64,000 nucleotides of DNA, taken from assembly GCF_010550675.1 (NCBI RefSeq), contig NZ_JAAGOA010000016.1, forward strand, positions 1 to 64,000. Direction: 5' to 3'. Source of the DNA: Phytoactinopolyspora halotolerans. GTDB taxonomy: Bacteria > Actinomycetota > Actinomycetes > Jiangellales > Jiangellaceae. This document shows positions 7,613-16,858 of the stretch, piece by piece. Position 1 is the stretch's first letter, and every line of letters starts with the position of its first letter. The notes beneath the pieces are model-generated. The model was not told the DNA's origin and made no database searches. It was given only the letters and a program-made list of their open reading frames with translations. The translations under genes and the position numbers were made by a program.

Positions 7613-8362
7613 ATGGTGGCAGCACGACGCCAGCGGGCGGCAGCGGCATTGGCCAGCGTAGTCGACGCACAAATCGAGCCGGTCCGGGAGGACCCCGGTC
7701 TACCGGTCCTGCCCGCGTTGCATGGGCTGCTTCCTGGACTGCGGCGGGGGCAGGTGGTGGAGGTCGACGGCACCGGCGCGCTCGCCTTGGCGCTGCTCGC
7801 GGCTCCGTCCCAGGACGGGTCGTGGTGCGGCGTCGTGCGGATGCCCGAGCTCGGTGTCGCCGCGGCCGCCGAGCTGGGCTGCAACATCGATCGGCTGCTG
7901 CTGGTCGACGAGCCGGGCGAGCGGTGGGTCGACGTCACGGCCGCCTTACTGGAGTCCGCCGACGTCGTGCTGCTCCAGCCGCCTGCCCGGCCACCCACCG
8001 GCGTCGTCCGACGGCTGGTGGCGCTGGCCCGCAAGTCCGGCTCGGCGTTGGTGGTGGCCGGCGGCTGGGAAGGCTCGTCGCTGCGGCTGAAGGTGGAGTC
8101 GTCGTCGTGGTCCGGCATCGACCAGGGGCATGGACGGCTGCGTAGCCGCCGCGTCAAGGTGGTCGCCAGCGGGCGGATGGTCGGCGGACGGCCCCGGACG
8201 GCCTGGCTGTGGCTGCCCGGCCCGGACGGGTCGGTGAGCAACGCGGACCTCGCCTCGGTCGCCAGCATGGAGGAGCGGCTCGCCGCCCGGGCCGCGGCCG
8301 TCGGCGGCGACGACACAGAACCGACCGGCGACGACGCCACCAGCCCGGCGGAGGTGGCGTGA
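7613..8362 (+). CDS. imuA': ImuA'-like SOS mutagenesis accessory protein
   Basis: 249 residues, a degenerate RecA-like domain protein. GLLPGLRRGQVVEVDGTGALALALLAA takes the place of a P-loop, but the Lys-Ser/Thr of Walker A is absent, and VDVTAALLESADVVLLQPP and GSALVVAGGW resemble RecA core strands. In mycobacteria, ImuA' works with ImuB and the error-prone polymerase DnaE2 in damage tolerance. The identity is supported by the perfect LexA box directly upstream, the probable leaderless start and the one-base overlap (TGATG) with imuB. The C-terminal tail from about residue 220 is Ala/Asp-rich. No dnaE2 is present in the window, so it must lie elsewhere if the system is complete. Confidence 0.85.
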   Translation: MVAARRQRAAAALASVVDAQIEPVREDPGLPVLPALHGLLPGLRRGQVVEVDGTGALALALLAAPSQDGSWCGVVRMPELGVAAAAELGCNIDRLLLVDEPGERWVDVTAALLESADVVLLQPPARPPTGVVRRLVALARKSGSALVVAGGWEGSSLRLKVESSSWSGIDQGHGRLRSRRVKVVASGRMVGGRPRTAWLWLPGPDGSVSNADLASVASMEERLAARAAAVGGDDTEPTGDDATSPAEVA

Positions 8363-9888
8363 TGACACCGCCCCGCGTACTGGTGCTCTGGTGCCCGGAC
8401 TGGCCGCTGACCGCCGCCGGAACCGACCCGGCCGTCCCAGCCGTGGTGCTGACGTCCGGCCGAGTGTCGGCCTGTACCGCCGCTGCCCGCGCCACAGGGG
8501 TCCGGCGCGGGCAGCGGCTCCGCGATGCGCAGCGGTACTGCCCGGACGTCGAGGTCCTGGACGAGGATCCGGAAGGTGAGGCACGAGCGTTCGAACAGGT
8601 CGTGAGTGTCATCGAAGAGACCTGCCCCCGGGTCGAGGTGGTCCGCCCCGGGCTGGCGGCCATCCCGGCTCGCGGACCGAGCAGGTACTACGGCGGTGAA
8701 GAAGTCGTGGGCGGCATGATCCGTGATGCCGTGCTCGGCCGGGACTTCGTCTGTGCGGTCGGGGTGGCCGACGGTACGTTCGCGGCCAATCTCGCGGCCC
8801 GGGCCGCCTTCGACGACGACGGGCTCCGCCTCATCCCGTCCTCCTCCACCGCCGGGTTCCTGGCCCCGCACCCGGTGTCCGTGCTGGAGATGCCGGAGCT
8901 GACCGGTGTCCTGTTCCGGCTCGGCATCCGCACCCTCGGGGACCTGGCGACGCTGCCGCCACGGGACGTGCTGGCCCGATTCGGCGCCGAAGGGGGCGTG
9001 GCGCACCGGCTGGCCACCGGACAGGAGGCGCGTCCGCCGGCGCCCCGGGCCACGGACGAGGACCTGTCCGCCCACATCGACTTCGACCAGCCGGTGGAGC
9101 AGACCGAGCCGGCCGTCTTCGCCGCGAAGGCGTTGGCCGACCAGATGCACGCCAAGCTCGGCGAACGTGGGCTGGCATGCGTACGGGTCGAGGTGGAGGC
9201 CGGCACCGCCGACGGCGAGACCCGATCCCGGCTCTGGCGGCACGACGGTCTGCTGTCCAGCCTTGCCGTAGCCGAGCGCGTCCGCTGGCAACTCGACGCC
9301 TGGCGGACCGCCGGGCAGCTGAACGGGCACCTGACCCACCTGCGGCTGGCACCGGATCAGGTGGTCATCGACACCGGACGCCAGCTGTCGCTGTGGGGCC
9401 AGGCCGAGAACGACGAGCAGGTGGCCCGGGCCGCCACTCGCATCCAGGTCATGCTCGGACATGCGGCGGTGACCCGTCCCCAGCTGGCCGGCGGGCGCGG
9501 GCCGGGTGAGCGGGTGGTCCGGGTGCCGTGGGGCGATTCGGTCGCCCCGACGCTGCCGGCGGATCGCCCCTGGCCGGGGCGGCTCCCGCAGCCGTCGCCG
9601 GCGGTGGTCCATCCCGAGCCACCACCCGCCCGGGTGCTCGACGCCGCCGGCACGCCGGTCGCGGTCAGCGGCCGATCCACCGTGTCCGCGCCGCCGGCCC
9701 GGCTGACGGTCGGCAAGAAGGAGCACACCATCACCGGGTGGACCGGACCGTGGCCGGTGCGTGAGTACTGGTGGGAGCGGAGCCGGCACCGTCGCTGTGC
9801 CCGCTTCCAGGTCACCACCGAGGACGGGCGGGCCTGGCTGCTCGCCATCGAAGACGGCCGGTGGTCCGTGGAAGCGGTCTATGACTGA
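8362..9888 (+). CDS. imuB: ImuB, Y-family DNA polymerase homologue (non-catalytic)
   Basis: 508 residues with the Y-family fold but without the acidic residues for catalysis: the first strand reads RVLVLWCPDWPL where active Pol IV-type enzymes have DMDAFF. The helix-hairpin-helix region (LFRLGIRTLGDLATLPPRDVLARFG) and little-finger domain follow. A likely beta-clamp binding motif, QLSLWG, lies near residue 343, the same place and form as the clamp motif of mycobacterial ImuB. The C-terminal 150 residues include the proline-rich linker and a domain ending WSVEAVYD. ImuB is the hub linking DnaE2, ImuA' and the clamp. The ATG overlaps the imuA' stop; the 3' end overlaps the convergent sigma factor gene by 10 bp. 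Confidence 0.92.
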   Translation: MTPPRVLVLWCPDWPLTAAGTDPAVPAVVLTSGRVSACTAAARATGVRRGQRLRDAQRYCPDVEVLDEDPEGEARAFEQVVSVIEETCPRVEVVRPGLAAIPARGPSRYYGGEEVVGGMIRDAVLGRDFVCAVGVADGTFAANLAARAAFDDDGLRLIPSSSTAGFLAPHPVSVLEMPELTGVLFRLGIRTLGDLATLPPRDVLARFGAEGGVAHRLATGQEARPPAPRATDEDLSAHIDFDQPVEQTEPAVFAAKALADQMHAKLGERGLACVRVEVEAGTADGETRSRLWRHDGLLSSLAVAERVRWQLDAWRTAGQLNGHLTHLRLAPDQVVIDTGRQLSLWGQAENDEQVARAATRIQVMLGHAAVTRPQLAGGRGPGERVVRVPWGDSVAPTLPADRPWPGRLPQPSPAVVHPEPPPARVLDAAGTPVAVSGRSTVSAPPARLTVGKKEHTITGWTGPWPVREYWWERSRHRRCARFQVTTEDGRAWLLAIEDGRWSVEAVYD

Positions 9889-11165
9889 ACGTCGAGCCCG
9901 GCATCCGGCGAGGCGTGCGCCAGCCAGGAGACGCGCGCCTGTAGGTAACGCCGCTCCGGCAGGCTCGTGGTGAGCTTCGCCGCCAGCTGGTAGTGCTCCC
10001 GTGCCGCCGCCACATCGCCGGCCAGCTCCAGCAGGTGAGCGCGGACCGCGCTGAGCCGGTGGTGCCCGGCCAGCCGGCCGTCGGAGTCGAGCCCGTCGAG
10101 CATCTCCAGCCCGGCTTCCGGCCCCTCCACCATCGCCCTGGCCACCGCATGGTTGAGCGTCACCATGGGGTTGTCCGGTGTCGTCCGCTCCAGCAGCCGA
10201 TACAGTTCGAGGATCTGCGGCCAGTCGGTGTCCTCAGCGCGCGACACCTCGGCATGGACGGCGGCGACAGCGGCCTGGATCTGGTACGGGCCGATCATCG
10301 ACCGCGGCAACGCCTCCGTCACCAGGGCGACGCCTTCCTGAATCTGATCAGCCTTCCAGAGATCGCGGTTCTGTTCCGCCAGCGGCACCAGCGAGCCGTC
10401 CGGCGCGGTGCGGGCCGGACTCCGCGCATCGATCAGCAGCATCAATGCCAGCAGACCGGTCACCTCGCCGTCGTCCGGCAGCAGACGATGCATCTGACGA
10501 GTCAGCCGGATCGCCTCGCCGGTCAGCTCGGCACGCTGCAGCGACGCGCCGCTGCTGGCGGTGTATCCCTCATTGAAGATCAGGTACAGCACATGCAGCA
10601 CCGCCCGAAGCCGCTCGGCGCGTTCGCGTCCGGACAGCGACCCGAAGGTGGCGCCGGCGTCGGCGATGCCGCGTTTGGCCCTGCTGATCCGGCGGGTCAT
10701 GGTCGCGTCCGGGACGAGGAACGCCCGGGCGATCTGCGCCGTGGTCAGCCCGCCCACCGCGCGCAGGGTCAGCGCCACCTGGGATTCCGGGGTCAACGCC
10801 GGATGACAGCACAGGAAGAGCAGCTCCAGCGTGTCATCGGCGGCTGGGGCCTGCTCGTCGTCCGCCGCCGGTGCAGACAGGTTCGCTGACGGTTCCATGG
10901 CCGCCGCGGTGGCCTCCCGGCGTCGTCGTGCCGCGTCCCGTCGTAGCTCATCGGTCAATCGTCGGCCGGCGACCGTGACCAGCCAGCCGCGCGGGTTCCG
11001 CGGCGTGCCTGCGGCCGGCCACTGCGTGGCGGCGCTCAGCATCGCTTCCTGCAGCGCGTCCTCGGCGGCGTCGAAGTCACCCCACCGGCGCACCAGGGTG
11101 CCGAGGACCTGCGGCGCCAGCTCGCGCAGCAGCTCCTCGATCGCCCTTCTCGCCGGGTCGCTCAC
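9879..11165 (-). CDS. RNA polymerase sigma factor, ECF type with C-terminal SnoaL/TPR-like extension (DUF6596 family)
   Basis: 428 residues. Region 2 (RWGDFDAAEDALQEAMLSAATQWP, i.e. DFDAAEDALQEA then the PRGWLVTVAGRRLTDELRRD helix) and region 4 (LTLRAVGGLTTAQIARAFLV and TMTRRISRAKRGI) are followed by a long helical extension containing FNEGYTASSG, LLALMLLIDARSPAR and DWPQILELYRLL, which defines the large sigma group found beside YCII/DGPF proteins. The GTG start at 11165 shares bases with the TAG stop of the YCII gene (ATGTAGTGAG), so the pair is coupled. Target promoters are unknown. Confidence 0.93.
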   Translation of the reverse strand: MSDPARRAIEELLRELAPQVLGTLVRRWGDFDAAEDALQEAMLSAATQWPAAGTPRNPRGWLVTVAGRRLTDELRRDAARRRREATAAAMEPSANLSAPAADDEQAPAADDTLELLFLCCHPALTPESQVALTLRAVGGLTTAQIARAFLVPDATMTRRISRAKRGIADAGATFGSLSGRERAERLRAVLHVLYLIFNEGYTASSGASLQRAELTGEAIRLTRQMHRLLPDDGEVTGLLALMLLIDARSPARTAPDGSLVPLAEQNRDLWKADQIQEGVALVTEALPRSMIGPYQIQAAVAAVHAEVSRAEDTDWPQILELYRLLERTTPDNPMVTLNHAVARAMVEGPEAGLEMLDGLDSDGRLAGHHRLSAVRAHLLELAGDVAAAREHYQLAAKLTTSLPERRYLQARVSWLAHASPDAGLDVQS

Positions 11166-11527
11166 TACATCTCCGTGCCGCCGAGGTCCATGATCGGCCG
11201 GACCTCGACACCGTCCAACCGGGCATGCGGGTTGCGCGCGGCGATCTCCAGCGCGCGTTCCATGCTGTCGCATTCGATGATGTCGTACCCGGCGAGGTGC
11301 TCTTTCGCCTCGAGATACGGCCCATCGGTGACCATCGCGGCGCCGTCGCTCACCCGGACCACCCTCGACTGGACTTGGTCCGCCAGCGCGTTGCCGCCCA
11401 GGTACTCGCCGGATTCGGCGAGCTCATCGTCCAGCGCGAAGTGCTCCCGCGCGATCCGCTCCCGTTCCTCCTGGGACAGAGCGTTCCAGGTCCGCGGTGA
11501 GCTGTAGATCAGCACCATGTATTTCAT
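11165..11527 (-). CDS. YCII-related (DGPF) domain protein
   Basis: 120-residue ferredoxin-like fold protein opening MKYMVLIYSS and containing DGAAMVTDGPYLEAKEHLAGYDII, the defining DGPF/KE segment, and VEVRPIMDLGG near the end. YCII-domain proteins of this type almost always sit next to the large ECF sigma factors of the sort encoded immediately downstream; the partner function (perhaps signal sensing) is not known. ATG at 11527 has GAAGGGAA upstream. Confidence 0.92.
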   Translation of the reverse strand: MKYMVLIYSSPRTWNALSQEERERIAREHFALDDELAESGEYLGGNALADQVQSRVVRVSDGAAMVTDGPYLEAKEHLAGYDIIECDSMERALEIAARNPHARLDGVEVRPIMDLGGTEM

Positions 11528-11714
11528 GTCGTTCCCTTCTCGCATGACGCCCCGGCAGGTGTTCGGCGTCGTCGACAGGTAGTCGAAGCCGCGCGGGCGA
11601 ACCGGACACGGCCCTCGTGGGAACGGCCATCGACGGACATGTCCGCTTCTGGTTTCCGGCTTCGACCACTGGACGAGAACTCTCCACCAGCCAGCCTCGT
11701 CGAAGGGTACGACC

Positions 11715-13268
11715 GTGAGCGCGAACGTGAACACCATTCCACCAGTGCCGCACCGATGGCGAGTGATGTTCCTGCTCGCCGCCGCCTTCTTCATGACCAT
11801 TCTGGATTCGACCATCGTGGTGACCGCGCTGCCGAGCATCGGCGCCGACCTTGCGCTGAACGCAACCGGATTGCAGTGGATCGTCACCGGTTACGTCATC
11901 GCCTACGGCGGCCTGTTGCTGTTCTGCGGCCGGGCGGCGGATCTGCTCGGGCGCACCCAGCTGTTCATCGCCGGGAACGCGTTATGGGTGCTGTCGTCGA
12001 TGCTGTGCGGCCTGGCACCCTCCGGTGAGGTGCTCATCGCCGGTCGTGTGCTGCAAGGGCTCGCCGCAGCCGTGATCGCGCCCGCCGCGCTGTCGATCGT
12101 CATGATCACCTTCCCGCAGGGTCCGGAACGCAACAAGGCACTCGGCATCTGGGGCGGCTTGGGAGGCGTGGGCGCGACCGCCGGCCTGCTACTCGGCGGT
12201 GTGCTCACCGACGGCCTCGGCTGGCCGTGGATCTTCTTCGTCAACGTGCCGGTGGCCGTCGCCGTGCTCGTCCTGTCGCCCAGGCTGCTCCCGCGCGGTC
12301 CGCTGGCCGCCCGCAGCAGGCGACGTTTCGACGCGGTCGGCGCTTTCGGCCTCACCGCCGCGCTGGCGCTCGTCGTCTACGCGGTCACGACCGTGCCCGA
12401 GCGGGGCTGGTTCGATGCCCGTGTCGCCGGCCCGTTCCTCGCCGCGGCCATCCTCGGTGCGCTGTTCGTCGCCGTGGAGAACCGCTCGCCCGCCCCACTG
12501 GTGCCGTTCCGAATCTTGCGGTCGAGAGTGCTCGTCGGCGGCAATCTTCTGATCTTCACCGCCGGGATGGCGGTGGACGGCATGCTGATCACCCTCACCG
12601 CACACGTGCAGCGCGTCCTCGGCTGGTCGGCCCTGCAGTTCGGACTGCTCGCCGCCGTCATGACCGTGACGTCGGTACTGGGTGTCATGTACGGCCAGCA
12701 CGCGGTGAGCCGATCCGGGTTCCGCCCGGTGGGCGCGTGCGGCGGTGCCCTCCTCGCCGCCGCATGCCTGCTGCTGACTCTGGTCAGGGCCGACGACGCG
12801 CGGCTCGGGGTCATGGTCGCGGCGCTGCTCGTCTTCGGAGCGGGCATGGGCGCGGCGTTCGTCAGTTCGCAGATCGCGGCGCTCACCGGCGTCGCGGAGG
12901 AGAACTCGGGGCTGGCCGCAGGGCTGGTGGACACCTCGTTCAACATCGGCACCGGGTTGGGCGTCGCGATCGCCACCAGTGTCGCGCTGGCCCGGTCCGG
13001 GGCCGGTGAGGTCGGCGCGTCGGCAGAGGCGTTGGCCGACGGGTACCGCGCGGCGTTCGGCGCCGCGGCCGCGTTCGCTGCCCTCGGTGTGGTCGTGGCG
13101 CTGTACATGTTCCGTCGCACATCGCCCGGACCGGACGACGACGCCAGCCACGCCGACCCCGGCTGCGCCGCCGGCCACGACGACACCAGCCGCGCCGCCG
13201 GCCACGACGACACCAGCCGCGCCGCCGGCCACGACGACACCAGCCGCGCCGCCAGTTTGGAAGGATGA
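11715..13268 (+). CDS. DHA2-family MFS drug exporter with repeat-containing C-terminal tail
   Basis: 517 residues, 14 predicted membrane helices. Motifs ILDSTIVVTALPSIG, WIVTGYVIAYGGLLLFCGRAADLLGR and GRVLQGLAAAVIAPAALS mark the EmrB/QacA family. The GTG at 11715 has GAAGGG 8 nt upstream. The cytoplasmic tail after the last helix carries three exact copies of a 9-residue unit (AAGHDDTSR) encoded by a 27-bp tandem repeat; tail length is likely to vary between strains. It is divergent from the sigma/YCII pair with about 190 nt between, so it may belong to that regulon. Confidence 0.92.
   Translation: MSANVNTIPPVPHRWRVMFLLAAAFFMTILDSTIVVTALPSIGADLALNATGLQWIVTGYVIAYGGLLLFCGRAADLLGRTQLFIAGNALWVLSSMLCGLAPSGEVLIAGRVLQGLAAAVIAPAALSIVMITFPQGPERNKALGIWGGLGGVGATAGLLLGGVLTDGLGWPWIFFVNVPVAVAVLVLSPRLLPRGPLAARSRRRFDAVGAFGLTAALALVVYAVTTVPERGWFDARVAGPFLAAAILGALFVAVENRSPAPLVPFRILRSRVLVGGNLLIFTAGMAVDGMLITLTAHVQRVLGWSALQFGLLAAVMTVTSVLGVMYGQHAVSRSGFRPVGACGGALLAAACLLLTLVRADDARLGVMVAALLVFGAGMGAAFVSSQIAALTGVAEENSGLAAGLVDTSFNIGTGLGVAIATSVALARSGAGEVGASAEALADGYRAAFGAAAAFAALGVVVALYMFRRTSPGPDDDASHADPGCAAGHDDTSRAAGHDDTSRAAGHDDTSRAASLEG
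13167..13247 (+). repeat. 27-bp coding tandem repeat (three units)
   Basis: Three head-to-tail copies of a 27-bp unit (13167-13193, 13194-13220, 13221-13247), encoding AAGHDDTSR three times in the exporter tail, followed by a partial fourth unit. The copies are identical, which implies recent expansion by slippage or recombination. Confidence 0.95.
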
Positions 13269-13382
13269 CCTGATCCCCGTCGTAGCGCGGGCGCGTCGGG
13301 CCGCATCGCCTCGCGGTTCGAACGCCCGCCGGTGCGTCACGGTTCTCCCGTCGGCCGGTGCATCGCGAATACAGTCGTTGTC

Positions 13383-13979
13383 GTGGGTGAGATCGCCGTG
13401 CGGGAGGCGCGCCCCTCCGATGTCGGGGCGCTGGCCAGCGCGCTCGCCGAGGCGTTCGACCAGGATCCGGTCATGCGCTTCCTCATCCCGGACGACGGCT
13501 TCCGCCGTCGGCTCACCGCCCTGTTCGGGTTCGAAGGCGCGTTGTCCTTGCCGGCGACGTGGGTCGCGGTCGACGACGGCGAGATCGCCGGGGCGGCGCT
13601 GTGGGAGCTTCCGGGCAGGACCTCACCGCCGCTGCGGTCCGTGCTGCGGCACAGCCCGGACCTCTTCCGGGCGTTCGGGTGGTCATTGCCGTCCGCGATG
13701 CGGCACTTCCGGACCATCGAGAACGCCCGCCCGAAGGGCACTCCGCACTGGTACCTGCAGACGATCGGCGCGGCGCGTCCCGGCCACGGCATCGGTGGTC
13801 TGCTGCTGCGCGACGGCTTGGCCCGCATCGACGCCGACCGGAGACCCGCATACCTGGAGTCGTCGGCGCCGGAGAACGTCGCCTTCTACGAGCGCTATGG
13901 GTTCCGCGTCACCGGCGAGATCCGCCTCGCCGGCGGCCCCGTGCTGATCCCCATGTGGCGGGACGCCCGGGTCACCTGA
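13383..13979 (+). CDS. GNAT-family N-acetyltransferase
   Basis: 198 residues from the GTG at 13383 (an in-frame GTG at 13332 would add 17 residues with no family likeness). The opening IAVREARPSDVGALASALAEAF, the WYLQTIGAARPGHGIGGLLL segment containing the acetyl-CoA pyrophosphate loop (R-P-G-H-G-I-G), and YLESSAPENVAFYERYGFRV are diagnostic for GNAT enzymes. The acceptor substrate is not predictable. Its 3' end overlaps the convergent MFS gene by 8 bp. No good Shine-Dalgarno is visible. Confidence 0.88.
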   Translation: MGEIAVREARPSDVGALASALAEAFDQDPVMRFLIPDDGFRRRLTALFGFEGALSLPATWVAVDDGEIAGAALWELPGRTSPPLRSVLRHSPDLFRAFGWSLPSAMRHFRTIENARPKGTPHWYLQTIGAARPGHGIGGLLLRDGLARIDADRRPAYLESSAPENVAFYERYGFRVTGEIRLAGGPVLIPMWRDARVT

Positions 13980-15273
13980 GGGCCGGCGAGCGGCGGTGCT
14001 GCCGCCACCCGATCAGCAGGAGCAGCGCCGGGCCCGCCACGAGCACCGCCGATATGGCGTTCAGCCCGCCATATCCGACCCATCCGAGTACGACCCCGGA
14101 CAGCCCGCCGGTAGTCGCCGCCGCCAGATTCATCAGCAGGTCGGAGAAACCCTGTACCGCGGGACGTTTGCCGGCAGGGACCGACTCGGCCAGCAGCGTC
14201 GACCCGGCCACAAGCCCTGCCGACCAGCCCAGCCCGAGCAGCACCAAGCCGGCGACGATCTGTTCCGTCCTACCGTCGGCTGTGCCGGCGACGGCAGCCG
14301 CCGCGATGAGCAGGGCCTGCCCGATCGCGATCACGGGGCGGCGACCGAGTCGGTCTGCCAACCAGCCGAACACCGGCGACAGCGCGTACATGCCGGCGAT
14401 GTGCAGACTGATGGTCAACCCGATGATCCGCAACTCCGAGCCGTGGTGGGTGAGGTGGACCGGCGTCATGGTCATGACCGCGACCATCACCCCATGCCCG
14501 ACCACGACGGCCGCCAGCGCCAGCAGCGCGGCCGGGTTACGGCGGATCGTCGTCCATGCCGATGCGCGGGCTTGCTGCAGCGCCGGCTCGACCGTGACCG
14601 ACACATCCTGCATACGCTGCGCGACCAGCAGCGGGTCAGGACGCAGCAGGAGCGCGATGAGCAGCGTGGCGGCCACGAATCCGATCGCGGAGAAGACGAA
14701 CGGCCCGGCGATCTCCGGGATGCCGAGCCATCGCCCGACGGCCGCACCAGGGCCGGTCAGGTTCGGTCCGAGCACCGAGCCGACCGTCGTCGACCAGACC
14801 ACGATCGACAGGTGCCGGGCGCGTGACCCCGCCGGCGAGAGGTCCGTCGCCGCATAACGGGACTGCAGGTTCGTCGCCGTACCCGAGCCGAAGAGGAGCA
14901 GTCCGAGCAGGAAGAGCGGGAACGACGAGATGATGGCGGCGAGCAGCGTGATCAGCGCTCCTCCGGTGGCGATCATCCATCCCACGCTGAGACTCAGACG
15001 CCGCCCGCGGCGCGCGGCAAGCCGTGCCAACGGGATCGCCACCAGGCCGGCGCCGAGTGTGATCATCGTGCCGGCGAGCCCCGACCACCTGTCTGATCCG
15101 GACAGACGCAGCGCCACGACGGATCCGACGGCGAGCGCCGAGCCGATCCCGAGACCACCGACCACCTGCGCGGCCACCAGCAGCCGAAGCGTGCGCCGCT
15201 GCAGCGCATCGATCCCTGCGTCCGGCACCGGCGACGGCTGCCCACCAGGGGCGACCTCCGCGTTCCCGGTCAT
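13972..15273 (-). CDS. MFS transporter
   Basis: 433 residues with about 12 hydrophobic segments. The N-terminal half has LARLAARRGRRLSLSVGW (motif A-like) and the central loop after helix 6 contains the long basic/acidic stretch PDPLLVAQRMQDVSV; the second half repeats the motif with GWLADRLGRRPVIAIGQ. Probably a drug or metabolite exporter; substrate unknown. Its ATG overlaps the stop of the PLP enzyme gene by 3 bp within ATGA, so both are translated from one message and the transporter may export or import a compound handled by that enzyme. Confidence 0.88.
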   Translation of the reverse strand: MTGNAEVAPGGQPSPVPDAGIDALQRRTLRLLVAAQVVGGLGIGSALAVGSVVALRLSGSDRWSGLAGTMITLGAGLVAIPLARLAARRGRRLSLSVGWMIATGGALITLLAAIISSFPLFLLGLLLFGSGTATNLQSRYAATDLSPAGSRARHLSIVVWSTTVGSVLGPNLTGPGAAVGRWLGIPEIAGPFVFSAIGFVAATLLIALLLRPDPLLVAQRMQDVSVTVEPALQQARASAWTTIRRNPAALLALAAVVVGHGVMVAVMTMTPVHLTHHGSELRIIGLTISLHIAGMYALSPVFGWLADRLGRRPVIAIGQALLIAAAAVAGTADGRTEQIVAGLVLLGLGWSAGLVAGSTLLAESVPAGKRPAVQGFSDLLMNLAAATTGGLSGVVLGWVGYGGLNAISAVLVAGPALLLLIGWRQHRRSPALR

Positions 15274-16433
15274 GTCGCGACACCGGCGATACGGGAGACG
15301 ATCTCCTCGAGGATCGGCCTCGGCGTGGCGAAGTTCAGCCGCGCGAACCCGCGGCCCGGTTCGCCGCAGTCGATCCCGTCGACGAGCGCGACCCCGGCTC
15401 GTTCCCGGATGAGAGCGGCGGGGCGATCCCCGAACCCGGCCTTCCGGAAATCCAGCCAGGCCAGGTATGTGCCTTCCGGCACGGTGCCATCGACGTCCGG
15501 CAGCTGGTCGGCGAGCAGAGACGCGAGCAGCCGGCGATTCTCGTCGAGGTAGCCGACCACGTCGTCCAGCCATGGCTCGCCGGATGCGTATGCGGCGGCG
15601 TTGGCGACCGCGCCGATGGTGCTCGTGCCGTATCCGGCCATCCTCCCGATCTCCCCCCAGACTTCGGCGTCCTCATCATTCGAGACGATGAACTGAGCGC
15701 ATTTCAGCCCGGGAAGATTCCATGCCTTCGACGCCGATGTCGCAGTAACGGTGTGACCAGCGGCGGTCGGAGAGATCGAGGCGTACGGGACATGCCAGTG
15801 GCCGGGATACACCAGCGGCGAGTGGATCTCGTCGGAGAACACGCGCGCGGCGTGCCGATGCACGACCTCGCTGATGGCGATGAGTTCGTCGCGTTCCATC
15901 ACCCGTCCCAGCGGGTTGTACGGGTTGCACAACACCAGCAGCCCACCGCCGGCGGCGAACGCGCTGTCAAGGGCATCCAGGTCATAGACCCATCGGCCAT
16001 CCTGTTGCGCCATCGGCACCTCGATGGTGTCCCGCCCCATCAGCGACGGTACGTCCAGGAAGGGCATGTAGGCCGGCGTGGGCAGCACGACGGGGCTGCC
16101 GGGGCGAGAGAAATGCTCGATGGCGATCTGCAGACCCTTGATGACGTCGGAGATCAGGTGGACCTGCGCGGCGTCCACCGGCCAGCCGTAGCGGCGCTCC
16201 TGCCAGCTTGCGCACGCCTCCGCCACCTCGGCGGCCAATGGCTGCGGAAGATACCCGAAAGACGCATCGTCGACGGCAGTGTGCAGGGCATGCTGGACCG
16301 CCGGGGCGGTGCCGAAGTCCATCTCCGCGACGAACGCACCGATCGCATCCGGGTACGTCGACCACTTGACGCTCCCCCGCTCACGGAGGCTCTCGATGGT
16401 GATCGCGTCGAATCCCGCGGCGTGGTTCGGCAT
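15270..16433 (-). CDS. PatB/MalY-like PLP-dependent aminotransferase or C-S lyase
   Basis: 387 residues, fold type I PLP enzyme. The Schiff-base Lys is K236 in SASKAWNLPGLKCAQ, the form typical of MalY/PatB cystathionine beta-lyases; LLVLCNPYNPLGRV holds the conserved Asn, FSDEIHSPLVYPG the Asp and ARLNFATPR the C-terminal Arg. The usual substrates are L-cystathionine or cysteine conjugates, so it may release thiols. It starts at ATG 16433 and is coupled to the downstream MFS gene. Confidence 0.9.
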   Translation of the reverse strand: MPNHAAGFDAITIESLRERGSVKWSTYPDAIGAFVAEMDFGTAPAVQHALHTAVDDASFGYLPQPLAAEVAEACASWQERRYGWPVDAAQVHLISDVIKGLQIAIEHFSRPGSPVVLPTPAYMPFLDVPSLMGRDTIEVPMAQQDGRWVYDLDALDSAFAAGGGLLVLCNPYNPLGRVMERDELIAISEVVHRHAARVFSDEIHSPLVYPGHWHVPYASISPTAAGHTVTATSASKAWNLPGLKCAQFIVSNDEDAEVWGEIGRMAGYGTSTIGAVANAAAYASGEPWLDDVVGYLDENRRLLASLLADQLPDVDGTVPEGTYLAWLDFRKAGFGDRPAALIRERAGVALVDGIDCGEPGRGFARLNFATPRPILEEIVSRIAGVAT

Positions 16434-16858
16434 GCTTTCGGTTCCCTTCCCCGGCTCAGACCATAGTCCGCCCGCGCTGGCGGTCTCCAGAGTCCAGTGT
16501 CTCGTCCGGCATCGGCACCACCGGCACGGCCAGGAGCATGGCGAGCACACTGCAGAGGCGTGGTCAACGCACAGACGCCCAGCGCCGCTGGATCGTGTCA
16601 GTCACGTGGTAGCGAGTGACTCTGCCTCGCCGTCCGCGAGTGGACATACGTCGATCTCCAGCGAAGCCGTCCCCTCGCCCGGAAGCTGGTTCTCCTGCCC
16701 GGGCGGCCCGTGGAGCAGGGCGATAGGGCCACGTCTTGAAGGGCCAAGGCCGAATACGGTCGTCCATCTTGATCTGGTGTTGACGTAGCGGCCCTTCGTC
16801 ACCACGCAGCGCGATCGTGGGCTGTATGTGCTGGAAGCGAACCACTATGCTCACGAGC
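16434..16858. other. 425-nt intergenic region
   Basis: Lies between the divergent PLP-enzyme and DUF2200 genes and presumably contains both promoters. I see no convincing gene on either strand, no riboswitch-like architecture and no strong inverted repeat. Confidence 0.5.
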
